Shown: in pieces, positions 41,742 to 51,499 of the stretch
Layout of the letters: each line of letters starts with the position of its first letter
Numbering within the stretch: position 1 is the first letter of the stretch
Source: Candidatus Baldrarchaeota archaeon
GTDB taxonomy: Archaea; Asgardarchaeota; Baldrarchaeia; Baldrarchaeales; DXJG01
DNA length: 59,316 nucleotides
Reading direction: 5' to 3'
Assembly (NCBI GenBank): GCA_030587435.1
Contig: JAUQZC010000041.1
Span: 1-59,316, forward strand
The notes under the pieces: generated by a model
Seen by the model: only the letters and a program-made list of their open reading frames with translations
Database searches by the model: none
Told to the model about the DNA's origin: nothing
Program-made: the position numbers and the translations under genes

Positions 41742-42488
41742 TTATCGATTTATGGTTTCACGAAGTATTTTTAATTCTCTGATGAATCGATGAAGTTCTC
41801 CCTCCTTTGCAAAACGATGAATAACGTATTGACTGGGTAATAGAATAATTAAAAACACAAGTGGAACCCATATTCCTTCAGGTCTAAACAGCCAGGCAAA
41901 AACTAGCTGAAACATTAATATTATGTGTTCCCATAAAATTGTAAAGCCGAAAAATAAAGCCCGGTTTTTCTGCGTTGATTTTAAATAACTGGCATAATCG
42001 AGTTTCATGCCAAACTCTAGAGGAGAAAACTTGTAAAACCCCTCAAACTTTACGCCAGACAACAATCCACCTATAATTCTTCCAACAAGAAAGGTAAAAT
42101 AAAGAACAAAAAGCTCCAAAACAAAAAACGTAAAATTAAAAATGAAAGCACTTGTAGAAGGAAAATATAAAATAAACCATATAAAGACAAGTAAAGCCAT
42201 AATAAATCCAAAGGAAAACAAAACAATCCCCTTGTTGCTGCTCAATATTACTTTTTTCTTAAAAAGTTTACTACGTATTTCAGCAGCTTTCATAATCAAA
42301 GAATCATCAACCTCATCAATGTTCATTCGCTTTATTTTCCCAACAACTTTCCAAAATCTCTTTGCAACTTCAGGCTTGTTGTCTTTCTCCTTTAATTCAA
42401 GTTCTATTTGATTTAATTCATCAATCAACTCCACTACATACACCAACCTAAAGTCTAAATAACATATTTGATGTGAGCATTTTAACAT
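41742..42488 (-). CDS. membrane protein with N-terminal helical cytosolic part
   Basis: Up to 248 residues; the real start is probably one of the GTG/TTG codons 15-20 codons into the frame. The first ~70 residues are charged and helical (LIDELNQIELELKEKDNK). Two adjacent membrane helices follow (VLFSFGFIMALLVFIWFIL, FNFTFFVLELFVLYFTFL) and two more near the C-terminus. Not recognised. It lies 23 bases after the PLD gene on the same strand and may be in its operon. Confidence 0.55.
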   Translation of the reverse strand: MLKCSHQICYLDFRLVYVVELIDELNQIELELKEKDNKPEVAKRFWKVVGKIKRMNIDEVDDSLIMKAAEIRSKLFKKKVILSSNKGIVLFSFGFIMALLVFIWFILYFPSTSAFIFNFTFFVLELFVLYFTFLVGRIIGGLLSGVKFEGFYKFSPLEFGMKLDYASYLKSTQKNRALFFGFTILWEHIILMFQLVFAWLFRPEGIWVPLVFLIILLPSQYVIHRFAKEGELHRFIRELKILRETINR

Positions 42489-42511
42489 AAAATTGCAATA
42501 AAAATGTTAGT

Positions 42512-43663
42512 TTAGTCTGTTATGGTTGAAACCGACCAATCCCAATCGAAAACACTAACGTAATATTGAGCGATTTCCTTGCAGTAAACAATTACCCCTG
42601 ATTCCCTATTTTTCCTCACCGAGGTCTCACTCCAATTTATACTAGATATAAGAACAATTTTTTCGTCGATAATTATCCCTTTGTTATGTGTTGTTTCAAA
42701 ATAAGTGGCATTGCTCCACCTAACTTCCACTCCATGTTCACTAAGATATTCTGCAGCATCCTCACTTATACTAAGAGTACCAGCATCTATTATCACCTTT
42801 ACTGTAACACCGCGATTACTAGCGTTCACCAAAGCCTCAACGAATGGATTTATCTCACTTCCCCAATAAAGATAGATGTAGTTTTGCTGAACATAAATAC
42901 TTTCATTAGCGGAGTTTAAAAGTTCAATGATGGATTCTTCAGAGTTATCAGGTGAAAAAACTGCCTTTACACTAATATTACCAACATAGTGAAATGGTTC
43001 AAAGGGATGAGGATAACTACCCGAATTCACCGATGTACTTGGATGCCATTCAGGTTCTTCCTCTAAAACATAGGGTTCTGCAATTGTAAGGTCATTAATA
43101 AATAATTCCAAAAATTCTTGAGCAAGGTCTTCATTTCTAATGACGATTCCCCATTCACGGTTTCCGTACGACGGGTCAACTGGAATTCCGGTTTTCGCCC
43201 AGTTGGCGCTTTCAATAACGACTGTTGTATTGTCTATGATCATGAATTTGCTATGTGTATAGTGAAATTCTGTGTCATTTGCCCAGTAGACACTTGCGCC
43301 TGCAATAGTTAAATTATATGCCGCCCATTCCGTGTACATATTTTCGAAGGGTCTAACATGGTGCTGTTCAAAAATAACTATAACCTTTACACCTCTATCG
43401 ATGGCATCATTGAGCTCTTTTGCTAAAAAGGGATGACTCATAGAATACATTTCAATAAAAATCGTATAATTGGCGCTGCGTATCACGTCTACCAACACTT
43501 TATAGCTATTATCTGGTGAAACAAAACACACAATATCATATTCTCCGAAAATCTGTTCTTCTTCAGGTTTTTGCCACCATTCTGACCCATATATGAACAA
43601 AGCAAAAAATAACAACACTATAATTGCAATCACGAAGAAACTTGTTTTTTTAGAGTTAAACAT
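42512..43663 (-). CDS. secreted/anchored phospholipase D-family protein
   Basis: About 383 residues from ATG 43663 (GGAG and GGTGATC lie just upstream; an earlier ATG is at 43684). An N-terminal membrane or signal helix (FFVIAIIVLLFFALFI) puts the enzyme outside the cell. Two HKD motifs are complete: HSKFMIID and HNKGIIID, each followed by a typical SANW/SINW block. PLD-family enzymes cut phosphodiesters in lipids or nucleic acids; an extracellular nuclease or phospholipase is equally possible here. Confidence 0.85.
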   Translation of the reverse strand: MFNSKKTSFFVIAIIVLLFFALFIYGSEWWQKPEEEQIFGEYDIVCFVSPDNSYKVLVDVIRSANYTIFIEMYSMSHPFLAKELNDAIDRGVKVIVIFEQHHVRPFENMYTEWAAYNLTIAGASVYWANDTEFHYTHSKFMIIDNTTVVIESANWAKTGIPVDPSYGNREWGIVIRNEDLAQEFLELFINDLTIAEPYVLEEEPEWHPSTSVNSGSYPHPFEPFHYVGNISVKAVFSPDNSEESIIELLNSANESIYVQQNYIYLYWGSEINPFVEALVNASNRGVTVKVIIDAGTLSISEDAAEYLSEHGVEVRWSNATYFETTHNKGIIIDEKIVLISSINWSETSVRKNRESGVIVYCKEIAQYYVSVFDWDWSVSTITD

Positions 43664-43737
43664 GGGATCACCATCTCCAAACATACGATGTCAAATCTTA
43701 TTTATCACTTTCTATATTGAAACTATGGTGATATTCG

Positions 43738-44232
43738 TTGAAAAATAAATTATCTTTAAAATACATATTTGAGAACACAAAGTCTTTGGAGAACTTCCTT
43801 GAAAACTTAAAAAGGAACTTTAAATATGCAATCTTAAATGAAGAAGGAAATATTCTAAGTGTCGAAAGGGGAGAAGAGAAAGCAAAACTGTGGATAAGTT
43901 TCGGATTAAACCAGGACCTAACATTAAAAACAACTATTTCTATTGAGACTTCAGAAAAATTTGCAATGGAACTTATGGAAGTCTTTGGAAAACCAGTAGG
44001 TGTGAGAAAAAAGGGACCAACAATACTGGACATTGCAAATATGGTAATTTTGTTGAAGGCCGAAAATTATAGCGAACTTGTAGAGAAATTGGCAGAGAAA
44101 AACAAATTGTCAAAGGAAGTAATTGAACGGCTTCTAAACGATATAATTGTTTTAAGCAGCAGAACAAAAATGTTTGATGAAATTAAACATGCAGCAAAAA
44201 TCATAGAAAAACTGAAAACATCGAAACAATAA
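43738..44232 (+). CDS. hypothetical protein, helical C-terminus
   Basis: 164 residues from TTG with GGTGAT upstream. The first half shows alternating strands (FKYAILNEEGNILSVERGEE, KLWISFGLN, TLKTTISIETSE); the second half is helical (LDIANMVILLKAENYSELVE and EVIERLLNDIIVLSS). No family recognised and no conserved catalytic motif seen. It is divergent from the PLD gene and convergent with the winged-helix regulator. Confidence 0.6.
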   Translation: MKNKLSLKYIFENTKSLENFLENLKRNFKYAILNEEGNILSVERGEEKAKLWISFGLNQDLTLKTTISIETSEKFAMELMEVFGKPVGVRKKGPTILDIANMVILLKAENYSELVEKLAEKNKLSKEVIERLLNDIIVLSSRTKMFDEIKHAAKIIEKLKTSKQ

Positions 44233-44302
44233 ACATTTATGGTGAATGTCAAGAATTTTATTAACCGTGTTAAAAGCCGCAATGTATTTCTCTCACCATG
44301 GT

Positions 44303-44632
44303 TCAAGCTTGTTCTAAAAACATTTTCAACACATCTTTCATATTTTTCATGAAATTTCTAACCGCGATCGCGCCTTCAGGTGTTATTTTGGCTATCGTGG
44401 TAGGTCTTAACTCCAGAAAACCCTTTTTAACCACTATATATCTTACGTTTTCCAACTTCTTTAAATGACTAGATAAATTACCTGGAGTAAGTCCTAACGC
44501 GTTTTGTAGTTCTGTGAATTTCATCGCTGTTTTCAAATAAAGCAATATCATTATAGCTAATCTTGTAGGTGAGCTAAGAACTTTATCCACTTTTGATAAT
44601 CTTGCCAAGCTCTTGAGAAGCTCTTCATTCAT
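44303..44632 (-). CDS. winged helix transcriptional regulator
   Basis: 109 residues. Helix-turn-helix blocks LSSPTRLAIMILLYL, MKFTELQNALGLTPGNLSSH and LKKLENVRYIVVKKGF are of the MarR/ArsR-like archaeal type, with a C-terminal dimerisation helix. It is the second gene of an operon with a membrane protein (overlap eight bases). Across the divergent promoter lie two palindromes and an ABC exporter, the likely targets of regulation. Confidence 0.8.
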   Translation of the reverse strand: MNEELLKSLARLSKVDKVLSSPTRLAIMILLYLKTAMKFTELQNALGLTPGNLSSHLKKLENVRYIVVKKGFLELRPTTIAKITPEGAIAVRNFMKNMKDVLKMFLEQA

Positions 44633-45293
44633 TCATTTGCCCCTTTCTTAAGACACGGTTAGCAGTTACAATTATGTAAACACCGAATATATAGCTTCCC
44701 AATACGCAAAACGCTGTTACAATAAACCATCCATACTCTGGCCATATAACTATCATGGGGCACGCTAAAAGAATAGCTATGCCAAAAACTAGATACTCCT
44801 TTAGAACCTTCCCTGGATATTTAGGAGACTTTGAAGAAGCCATATAATTCCCTAATTGGCCAAATCCAATAAAGGCCTCTGTAAATAAAGGTGAATACTG
44901 TGAAGAAATAACATGAACTGTTGTCATAAATATTAAAATAAGGTAAACAGTAGACAGTAATATCCAAGAATACCCATAGTATTTTCTATATTTTCTTCGC
45001 TCTTTTTGCGCGGGCAACGTCAGATATATTGGCTGGATCTCTAATAACTGTTTACCCAATATCATTATCATTGCGAAAATAAAAACAGAAAATAACACAT
45101 AAGTAGCTAATATGATGAAAGTGGAACCTGAGGCTTTTAATGAAAAGAAAAATATTAAACCTAAGCTCACAGTAGCTGCAATTCCTATGTAAAAGCTTCC
45201 AATTCCCCGTCTGAGAAGGTAATATCCATAGACATCTAGTATATCTGCTATTTGAAGTAATTTCCTTACTTTTACAATATCCTTCTCTTCCAT
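44625..45293 (-). CDS. membrane protein co-transcribed with winged helix regulator
   Basis: About 222 residues from ATG 45293 (a TTG at 45305 is also possible). Hydrophobic segments: two near 30-85 (FYIGIAATVSLGLIFFF, FIILATYVLFSVFIFAMIMI), one around 115 and two at the C-terminus (GIAILLACPMIVIWP, FIVTAFCVLGSYIFGVYIIV). The regulator gene starts inside its 3' end. Such membrane plus winged-helix pairs may sense a membrane signal; the ligand is unknown. Confidence 0.65.
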   Translation of the reverse strand: MEEKDIVKVRKLLQIADILDVYGYYLLRRGIGSFYIGIAATVSLGLIFFFSLKASGSTFIILATYVLFSVFIFAMIMILGKQLLEIQPIYLTLPAQKERRKYRKYYGYSWILLSTVYLILIFMTTVHVISSQYSPLFTEAFIGFGQLGNYMASSKSPKYPGKVLKEYLVFGIAILLACPMIVIWPEYGWFIVTAFCVLGSYIFGVYIIVTANRVLRKGQMNE

Positions 45294-45344
45294 GGAGATT
45301 ACCAAACTACTTGTATTTTATGGTAACTTAAAAATATTCCAGTT

Positions 45345-45379
45345 ACTTTGCACTGCAAAGTTCTCTGAAAACCAGAGAA
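45345..45379. promoter_or_regulatory. two adjacent palindromes in divergent promoter region
   Basis: ACTTTGCACTGCAAAGT (45345-45361) is a perfect palindrome around a single centre base. Next to it TTCTCTG (45361-45367) and CAGAGAA (45373-45379) form an inverted repeat with a five-base spacer. They lie between the starts of the regulator operon (minus) and the ABC exporter (plus), just upstream of the exporter TATA box. Candidate operators for the winged-helix protein. Confidence 0.7.
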
Positions 45380-45387
45380 ATTTCATA

Positions 45388-45398
45388 TTTTATAAAAC
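45388..45398 (+). promoter_or_regulatory. TATA-like box of ABC exporter operon
   Basis: ATTTTATAAAA lies 35-45 bases before ATG 45433. A start site about 25 bases downstream leaves a very short leader that still contains GAGGTGG (45420-45426). Confidence 0.55.
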
Positions 45399-45432
45399 AA
45401 TTCACCTATCTTAATTCTTGAGGTGGTCAACT

Positions 45433-46377
45433 ATGCAAGTAGTGTTAAGTGTGAAGAAAGTCACCAAGGTTTACGAAAACAACATGAGGGCATTAAACAA
45501 CGTATCATTCGACGTCTACAAAGGAGAAATCTTCTCTCTACTAGGTCCAAACGGTGCAGGGAAAACAACTCTCATAAAGATCATAACAGGACAGCTAGAG
45601 CCAACTAGCGGAGAAATACGCATACTTGGAGTTAGCGGGGAAGACCTTTTAAAATCCGATGTACGGCTAAAACTAAGCTATGTACCACAGGAAAATATCA
45701 TTTGGCCACATTTAACGGTGGAGGAGAACCTTCGCCTAATAGGCTCCCTGTATAAAATCGATAAAAACACGCTTAAAAACATAATAAGGGATTTATTGGA
45801 GAAATTCGAGCTGTTAGAAGCTAGAAGGCGCCTAGCCGTAAAGCTTTCCGGTGGAATGAAAAGAAAACTTTCAATAGCAATGGCCTTAATTAACGACCCA
45901 GAAATACTTGTTTTAGACGAACCTACAGCTGGCTTGGATCCTAGAGCAAGAGCATCAATGTTAGCTTCTCTTGAGAAGCTTAAAGAACTAGGAAAAACAA
46001 TTCTATTAACAACGCACATTGTTGAAGAAACGGAGAGACTAGCAGACAGAGTGGCGATCATTAATAGAGGAGAAATAGTGGCAATAGATACTCCAGCTAA
46101 CCTGAAATCTAAAAGCTGTGGAAGAGAAGTTTTAGAAATTTTGTTCAGAGAAGTAGATGAAGCCACATGGAGAAAATTAGCATCAATTGTTGATGAAAAA
46201 AACATAGCTAGAGCAGGTGATAAGCTAATTATTAAAGAAGATAATCTTCCAGCAACAATAGAAAAAATAAGATCCGATAAACTTCTATATGATAAAATAT
46301 TGGCTTTATCAATAAGAAAATCTAGTCTTGAGGATGCATTCCTATTTTTAACCGGTCAATTCCTAGGAGGTGGATAA
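45433..46377 (+). CDS. ABC-2 exporter ATP-binding protein
   Basis: 314 residues from ATG 45433 (GAGGTGG upstream; a TTG at 45418 would precede that site). Walker A GPNGAGKTT at 38-46, signature LSGGMKRKL, Walker B ILVLDEPTAGLDP, switch histidine in LTTHIVEE. The C-terminal 80 residues form the DrrA-type accessory domain. It is followed at once by the permease gene. Divergent from a regulator operon across two palindromes. Substrate unknown; drug, lipid or peptide export is typical. Confidence 0.92.
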   Translation: MQVVLSVKKVTKVYENNMRALNNVSFDVYKGEIFSLLGPNGAGKTTLIKIITGQLEPTSGEIRILGVSGEDLLKSDVRLKLSYVPQENIIWPHLTVEENLRLIGSLYKIDKNTLKNIIRDLLEKFELLEARRRLAVKLSGGMKRKLSIAMALINDPEILVLDEPTAGLDPRARASMLASLEKLKELGKTILLTTHIVEETERLADRVAIINRGEIVAIDTPANLKSKSCGREVLEILFREVDEATWRKLASIVDEKNIARAGDKLIIKEDNLPATIEKIRSDKLLYDKILALSIRKSSLEDAFLFLTGQFLGGG

Positions 46378-46378
46378 T

Positions 46379-47815
46379 ATGACAATTCTAAGTATAATCA
46401 TTCACAAATTTAAATCTGTAACGCGAACAAAAGAACTCTATACGTATATTATAGGTTTTCCACTTGTTTTCATGATAATTTATGGTAGCTTTACAGGTTT
46501 TGCTTATTCAAAGGTGGAGCCGATAAAAATCGGTTTTCTAAACAACGATGTTCCAGTAAAATACACGATTGGCGAAAAGACCTACCAAACTATTTTTGGA
46601 GAAAAATTTTACAATTATCTTAGCTGTCTAAAGTACGAGGGTACCAATACAAGTGTTTTCAACATTGTAAACATAAGTAGCAGAGAAGAAGCTGAACAAA
46701 AAACTGGAAAACTCGAAGTAGCAGCGGTAGTAGAAGCACCAAGCAATTTTTCGAAAAATGTTATTAACGCCTTAAAGTCGATTACATATTTAACACTCGT
46801 GGGCATCATTAGCAATGAGGCTAACAACGCTTACGAACTGGGAAACTACGAGTTAGCGAGCAGGTATTGGGCAGCATTGACGGAGCTATCCAGTTTTTCT
46901 AATTTAACGTACAAAATTAAGATAACAATAATAAGTGATCCTACGTATTCCAAAGCAACACAAACCTACGAATTAACATGGAAATACTTAATTAATTTTG
47001 TCTTCAGAGAGGCAAACGAGTTCACAACATACTATGCTAATTATCTCTCACAAAAATACAACATAACCATCAACATTAATAGTGAAAGTTTTTCATCAGC
47101 AATGGAACAGACATTTCAAGTGGAATTTGAGAGGATAGGTGGAAAAGAAGGGTTAAAAGAAAGTTTCACAAAAATGTACTTTGCTGTTCTGGTTCCAGGA
47201 CAAATAGTCCAAAGCATAATGTTAGCAGCAGTATCTGTTTTGTACATGTTACACAGAGAATTAACAAGCGGACTTATAGAGAGAATAAAGTTAACAAAAG
47301 TCAGTTCAACAGAATACATCAGTGGAATAGTATTATCGTGGGGTATTATAGCTCTATTCCAAGCAATTATAATGTTAGCAGCAGCGATAATACTTGGATA
47401 TATTAAAGTGGTTGGATCAGTACTAGACTACCTACTGTCGGTAACCATATTGGTTATGGCAGGAATACTTACAGCCAGTTTCAGCATAATTATAGCATCG
47501 TTAACCAAAAAAGAAATAGCTAATCATATTGTCTTAATGATTTTAATAACAGTCTCTCTAATGATAGCAGGATACTTTCCAATACAAAACCCAGTATTAG
47601 GGAACTTATTTGGGCGAGAATTCACAGTCATGGACCTTATACCTTGGCGCAGTGCAATCACGGGTTTAAGAAAATCTCTAATGTTAGCAGATATTTATTC
47701 ACCCATAGATGTTCTACCAGATTTACTATTGCTAACAATATGGACTGCAATATACACAGCAATATCGTTTATAGTGTTCTCTGCGAAAATTCTTAGAAAA
47801 GCAGCAACATACTAG
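46379..47815 (+). CDS. ABC-2 exporter permease
   Basis: 478 residues from ATG 46379, preceded by GGAGGTG within the ATPase gene's last codons. One N-terminal membrane helix (YIIGFPLVFMIIYGSFTGF) is followed by a large extracellular domain of about 240 residues, then five or six C-terminal helices starting at VPGQIVQSIMLAAVSVLYML. This is the DrrB/YhaP-like ABC-2 topology. It works with the ATPase at 45433-46377. Confidence 0.88.
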   Translation: MTILSIIIHKFKSVTRTKELYTYIIGFPLVFMIIYGSFTGFAYSKVEPIKIGFLNNDVPVKYTIGEKTYQTIFGEKFYNYLSCLKYEGTNTSVFNIVNISSREEAEQKTGKLEVAAVVEAPSNFSKNVINALKSITYLTLVGIISNEANNAYELGNYELASRYWAALTELSSFSNLTYKIKITIISDPTYSKATQTYELTWKYLINFVFREANEFTTYYANYLSQKYNITININSESFSSAMEQTFQVEFERIGGKEGLKESFTKMYFAVLVPGQIVQSIMLAAVSVLYMLHRELTSGLIERIKLTKVSSTEYISGIVLSWGIIALFQAIIMLAAAIILGYIKVVGSVLDYLLSVTILVMAGILTASFSIIIASLTKKEIANHIVLMILITVSLMIAGYFPIQNPVLGNLFGREFTVMDLIPWRSAITGLRKSLMLADIYSPIDVLPDLLLLTIWTAIYTAISFIVFSAKILRKAATY

Positions 47816-47892
47816 TTAACAACTCTATTTATATTTTCATCATGGCATATGAGCTATTGGAGGCATTAAATCTGTCTATTGGAGATATTTAA

Positions 47893-49281
47893 ATGAATAG
47901 TGGAAAAGTTCCTGATTCATTGTTTAAAGGCATAGACTCTTCATCTGCAACGGTAACTGCGACATCTGCAGTTATTTCCAACAAGTTCTTAGATCCATTT
48001 GAAGTGAATTCGAAACTAGAGTTTTTCGCAAAACTTCTCTCAATTTTCGGAAAGAAGATTCGAACTTGGCTAGCTACATTTAATCTCAAAAATTTTGGAA
48101 TCCAAAAATCCTTAATCAAATACGCAACGATTGAAAATGCTGCAAACTGGGTAATCTCGCAGTACAGTTTCCCAGCTGATTTTAAATTTGATTATGTGAT
48201 TATAGGAGCACCCAGTGGCGCTGCATCCCATCTTGCATCTCTTTTAAACGCTCCTTTCCTAACACAACATTTTTTACTAACTGTTAAAGAAAAAGAAAGA
48301 AACCCTGATGATATTCATGAAGTACTTAAATCAGGTCTTACCGTTGCACGAAAATTAAATGAAGTAAATGACAAAGACATTGAAACCATTATTCACTACG
48401 ACCCAGTACATGATAGATTTCTTTTAAAATACTTAGATACGATTAGATTTAAAATACGGAGATTACCCCAAGCTTACCGGCAATTTATGTTAAAACACCT
48501 GAAAAACGAAGGTACAATAATCTTCCTTGACGTAAAATATATGTGGAAACATTACAGAATCGAAGATAACATTACTTTCCAAGTAGGTGGCCTTGGAGGC
48601 ATAACCCCAGACGAATACCTTTTCGGCTCCGAAAGACTAAGAAGATGGCTACGTTCACAAAAATCTAAAGACTCGTGGAATTTAAATAATGAATATCCAT
48701 TGGAAATATATCCTGAAAGCGAATGGGGAACCGTAAGTTACCTAGAAGAAGAAACAAAAGAGTTCGCTGATGAAAATGGATTTAACTTCTACAAAGTTCA
48801 CGTTAACCATCCAGAAAAAGTTAGTGAAATAGTTTTCAACTTATTTACCGAAATGTTAAAGAAAACAAATAAAGAAGTAAAAAACTTCTTTTTCGACTGC
48901 TTTACATGCATAAATCCACTATTCAACATAAAAACATCCAGCGTACCCATATGGTTACCGTTCAACTGTGAAAGTAGCTTTCAATTCGCAGAGAAAATGG
49001 TAAAAAAGATAAATCATGTAAAAACCGTTGAAAACCCCAAAATCTTCTTAACATTAATTCCAAACTTCACCTCAACCCCAGATGAAGTTCCACTCTCCCA
49101 CTGGATCTCCCTACTCAAAAAACTTAGCAACAATATTTCTCTAATTGGCATATCCAAAAAACACTACCCCTGTGACATAATCTACCCATTCAAATACATC
49201 AAAGACCTAAACAAATACAGTAAAGAGTACCACAATCCATTACAAGCGGGGAAGATATCTCTAGAAGAAATAAAACCCTAG
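47893..49281 (+). CDS. 462-residue protein of unknown family
   Basis: I do not recognise it. It lacks a signal peptide and membrane helices. A hydrophobic strand followed by a small-residue loop (DYVIIGAPSGAASHLASLL) at about 98-116 resembles a nucleotide- or cofactor-binding start. Other distinctive blocks are IIHYDPVHDRFLLKYL, EGTIIFLDVKYMWKHY, FQVGGLGGITPDEYLFG and FFFDCFTCINPLF with two nearby cysteines. The two histidines and two aspartates in IIHYDPVHD could bind metal. It follows the ABC exporter by 77 bases but need not be part of that operon. A cytosolic enzyme is plausible. Confidence 0.6.
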   Translation: MNSGKVPDSLFKGIDSSSATVTATSAVISNKFLDPFEVNSKLEFFAKLLSIFGKKIRTWLATFNLKNFGIQKSLIKYATIENAANWVISQYSFPADFKFDYVIIGAPSGAASHLASLLNAPFLTQHFLLTVKEKERNPDDIHEVLKSGLTVARKLNEVNDKDIETIIHYDPVHDRFLLKYLDTIRFKIRRLPQAYRQFMLKHLKNEGTIIFLDVKYMWKHYRIEDNITFQVGGLGGITPDEYLFGSERLRRWLRSQKSKDSWNLNNEYPLEIYPESEWGTVSYLEEETKEFADENGFNFYKVHVNHPEKVSEIVFNLFTEMLKKTNKEVKNFFFDCFTCINPLFNIKTSSVPIWLPFNCESSFQFAEKMVKKINHVKTVENPKIFLTLIPNFTSTPDEVPLSHWISLLKKLSNNISLIGISKKHYPCDIIYPFKYIKDLNKYSKEYHNPLQAGKISLEEIKP

Positions 49282-49667
49282 TTAACAGCACTCTGAAACA
49301 TAATAAATGAGAGGTGACTAGGAGGGCCACACCGAACACATCCTCGACCTTATATCTCATCGTTTTGTTCGGGTGGCATCTACTAATAACTATTTGTCAT
49401 TAGATTAATAAATTCAACTCTAGTTACACACATCTCGTCACTGTTACATTGAACGTGGTGAAGCCTCCTAAATTGTAGTAGGTTTATTTTCGTTTCGATT
49501 CCGCAGAACCATTGTTTAATATCAGATTTGGTAACTGTTTAAAACTGAAATTTTTAATAGTTTTATGCTTTTAAAGAGATAAATTTAATAAAAAAGATAA
49601 AATATGCCCGTAGCCTCTTAATATTTAATTATTTACAAGCCTAGGTACTTGGAGGAGAGAGAGGAAA
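49282..49667. other. intergenic before AOR gene
   Basis: About 385 bases with no coding frame recognised. The last 100 bases are very A+T rich (for example TTTAATAAAAAAGATAAAAT) and probably hold the AOR promoter; GGAGG occurs at 49651-49655. Confidence 0.4.
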
Positions 49668-51473
49668 ATGTACGGTTATATGGGTAAAATTCTTCGTGTA
49701 AACTTAACTAAGCTTAAAGTTGCAGAAGAAGAGTTAAGCGAGAAGATTCTTAAGCTCTATATTGGTGGGAAAGGTCTCGGTGCAAAAATTCTCTACGATG
49801 AAGTAAAGCCAAACATAGATCCTCTTAGCCCGGAAAACAAGCTAATTTTCAGCGTTGGCCCTGTCAATGGGACAAACATACCTCTATCTAGCAGATACTG
49901 TGTTACATTCAAATCACCTTTAACAGGTGGATATGCAGAATCCCTCTCAGGAGGACACTTCCCACCTAGAATAAAATGGGCTGGCTATGATGCCATAATT
50001 ATAGAGGGAAGATCCGAGAAACCAGTATACCTATGGATAGATGACGGCAAAGTTGAAATAAAAGATGCTTCACATCTCTGGGGACGAGACACCTTCGAAA
50101 CAGAGGATATGATCAAAGAAGAACTAGGAGACACCAAAAATATTAAAGTTGCATGTATAGGTCCTGCTGGTGAGAATCTCGTTCGTTATGCTTGTATATG
50201 TAATGATTACTGGAGACAGGCAGGTAGATGCGGTGCAGGGGCCGTTATGGGGAGTAAAAAGCTTAAAGCCATAGCAATACGCGGCACAAAAGAGGTCGAG
50301 CTAGCTGATGTTGATGCTTACCGCGAACTCATAAAAGAAATCATGAAAAAAGTAAAAGAAGATCCTTTAACCAGCGAAGCATATCCAAAGAGAGGAACAC
50401 CTGGAATGGTGATTTCCGCCAACACCATGGGATTCTTTCCAACAAGACATTGGCACAAAGGAGTTTTCGAAAAATATGAAGAATTTATTCCAGACACTCT
50501 TTGGAATCGTCTCTGGACAAAATCAAAAGGATGCTATGCATGTCCTTCACCCTGTGGAAAACTGGGAGAAATTAAAGAAGGACCCTATGCTGGACTTAAA
50601 ATCGAAGGACCAGAATATGAAACAATATTCTCCTTTGCTGGTCTCTGCGAAATAGATAAGTTAGAAGATCTAGTTAAAATAAATGATCTATGCGACAGAC
50701 TTGGAATGGACACTATTAGCGCAGGTAACGTTGTTGCTTTCGCTATGGAAGCATACGAAACAGGTAAATTAAAAACATCTTTCCCAATAAGGTTTGGAGA
50801 CTCCGAAGTAGTAATAAAGCTATTAGAAATGATAGCAAAAAGACAAGATATTGGAGATCTTCTGGCCGAAGGAGTGAAAAGAATATCGGAAAAACTAGGT
50901 TTAGAGGACAAGGCAATCCATGTGAAGGGCCTTGAACCAGCAGGATATGATCCAAGGGCATTGAGATCCATGGCTCTTGCATTTGCTGTTTCAACTAGGG
51001 GTGCCTGCCACTTAAGAGCTTGCGCCTATGCTTTAGATATAAGTGGAAAGGTCGACAGATTTTCGGAGAGTCTTGATAGAGTTGCTTTAATAAAGGATTG
51101 GGAAGACAGGTTCGCAGTAATGGACTCCATGGTTCTTTGCCGCTTTGGTAGAACCATCTACGACTGGGATATGCTTACAAAAGTCTACAACACCATAACT
51201 GGACTAAACATTAGCGTTGAGGAACTCAAAAAAGCAGGTGAACGAATTATAACTCTTGCTAGAATGTTTAATGTTCGAGAAGGATTTACAAGAAAAGAAG
51301 ACACACTGCCACCGCGATTCTTTAAGGAACCCTTAGAAAACGGACCTGCAAAAGGACAAATTGTAACCCGTGAAGGATTCGAAAAACTATTAGATAAATA
51401 CTATAAACTTAGAGGCTGGGATGCGGAAGGAAAACCTCTACCGGAAAAACTCTCTGAACTAAAAATAACATAA
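49668..51473 (+). CDS. tungsten-dependent aldehyde ferredoxin oxidoreductase (AOR family)
   Basis: 601 residues, GGAGGAGAGAGG upstream. N-terminal blocks GGKGLGAKILYDEV and SRYCVTFKSPLTGGYAES are typical. The 4Fe-4S ligands are C289, C292 and C296 (GCYACPSPCGK) and C491 (VLCRFG), close to the spacing known from Pyrococcus AOR. The tungstopterin-contact blocks AGRCGAGAVMGSKKLKAIAI and LAFAVSTRGACHLRAC are present. It oxidises aldehydes to acids with ferredoxin. It stands near moeA, whose product loads molybdenum or tungsten into pterin. Confidence 0.93.
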   Translation: MYGYMGKILRVNLTKLKVAEEELSEKILKLYIGGKGLGAKILYDEVKPNIDPLSPENKLIFSVGPVNGTNIPLSSRYCVTFKSPLTGGYAESLSGGHFPPRIKWAGYDAIIIEGRSEKPVYLWIDDGKVEIKDASHLWGRDTFETEDMIKEELGDTKNIKVACIGPAGENLVRYACICNDYWRQAGRCGAGAVMGSKKLKAIAIRGTKEVELADVDAYRELIKEIMKKVKEDPLTSEAYPKRGTPGMVISANTMGFFPTRHWHKGVFEKYEEFIPDTLWNRLWTKSKGCYACPSPCGKLGEIKEGPYAGLKIEGPEYETIFSFAGLCEIDKLEDLVKINDLCDRLGMDTISAGNVVAFAMEAYETGKLKTSFPIRFGDSEVVIKLLEMIAKRQDIGDLLAEGVKRISEKLGLEDKAIHVKGLEPAGYDPRALRSMALAFAVSTRGACHLRACAYALDISGKVDRFSESLDRVALIKDWEDRFAVMDSMVLCRFGRTIYDWDMLTKVYNTITGLNISVEELKKAGERIITLARMFNVREGFTRKEDTLPPRFFKEPLENGPAKGQIVTREGFEKLLDKYYKLRGWDAEGKPLPEKLSELKIT

Positions 51474-51499
51474 CAAAATTTTCATCTTTCTATTGTAAA

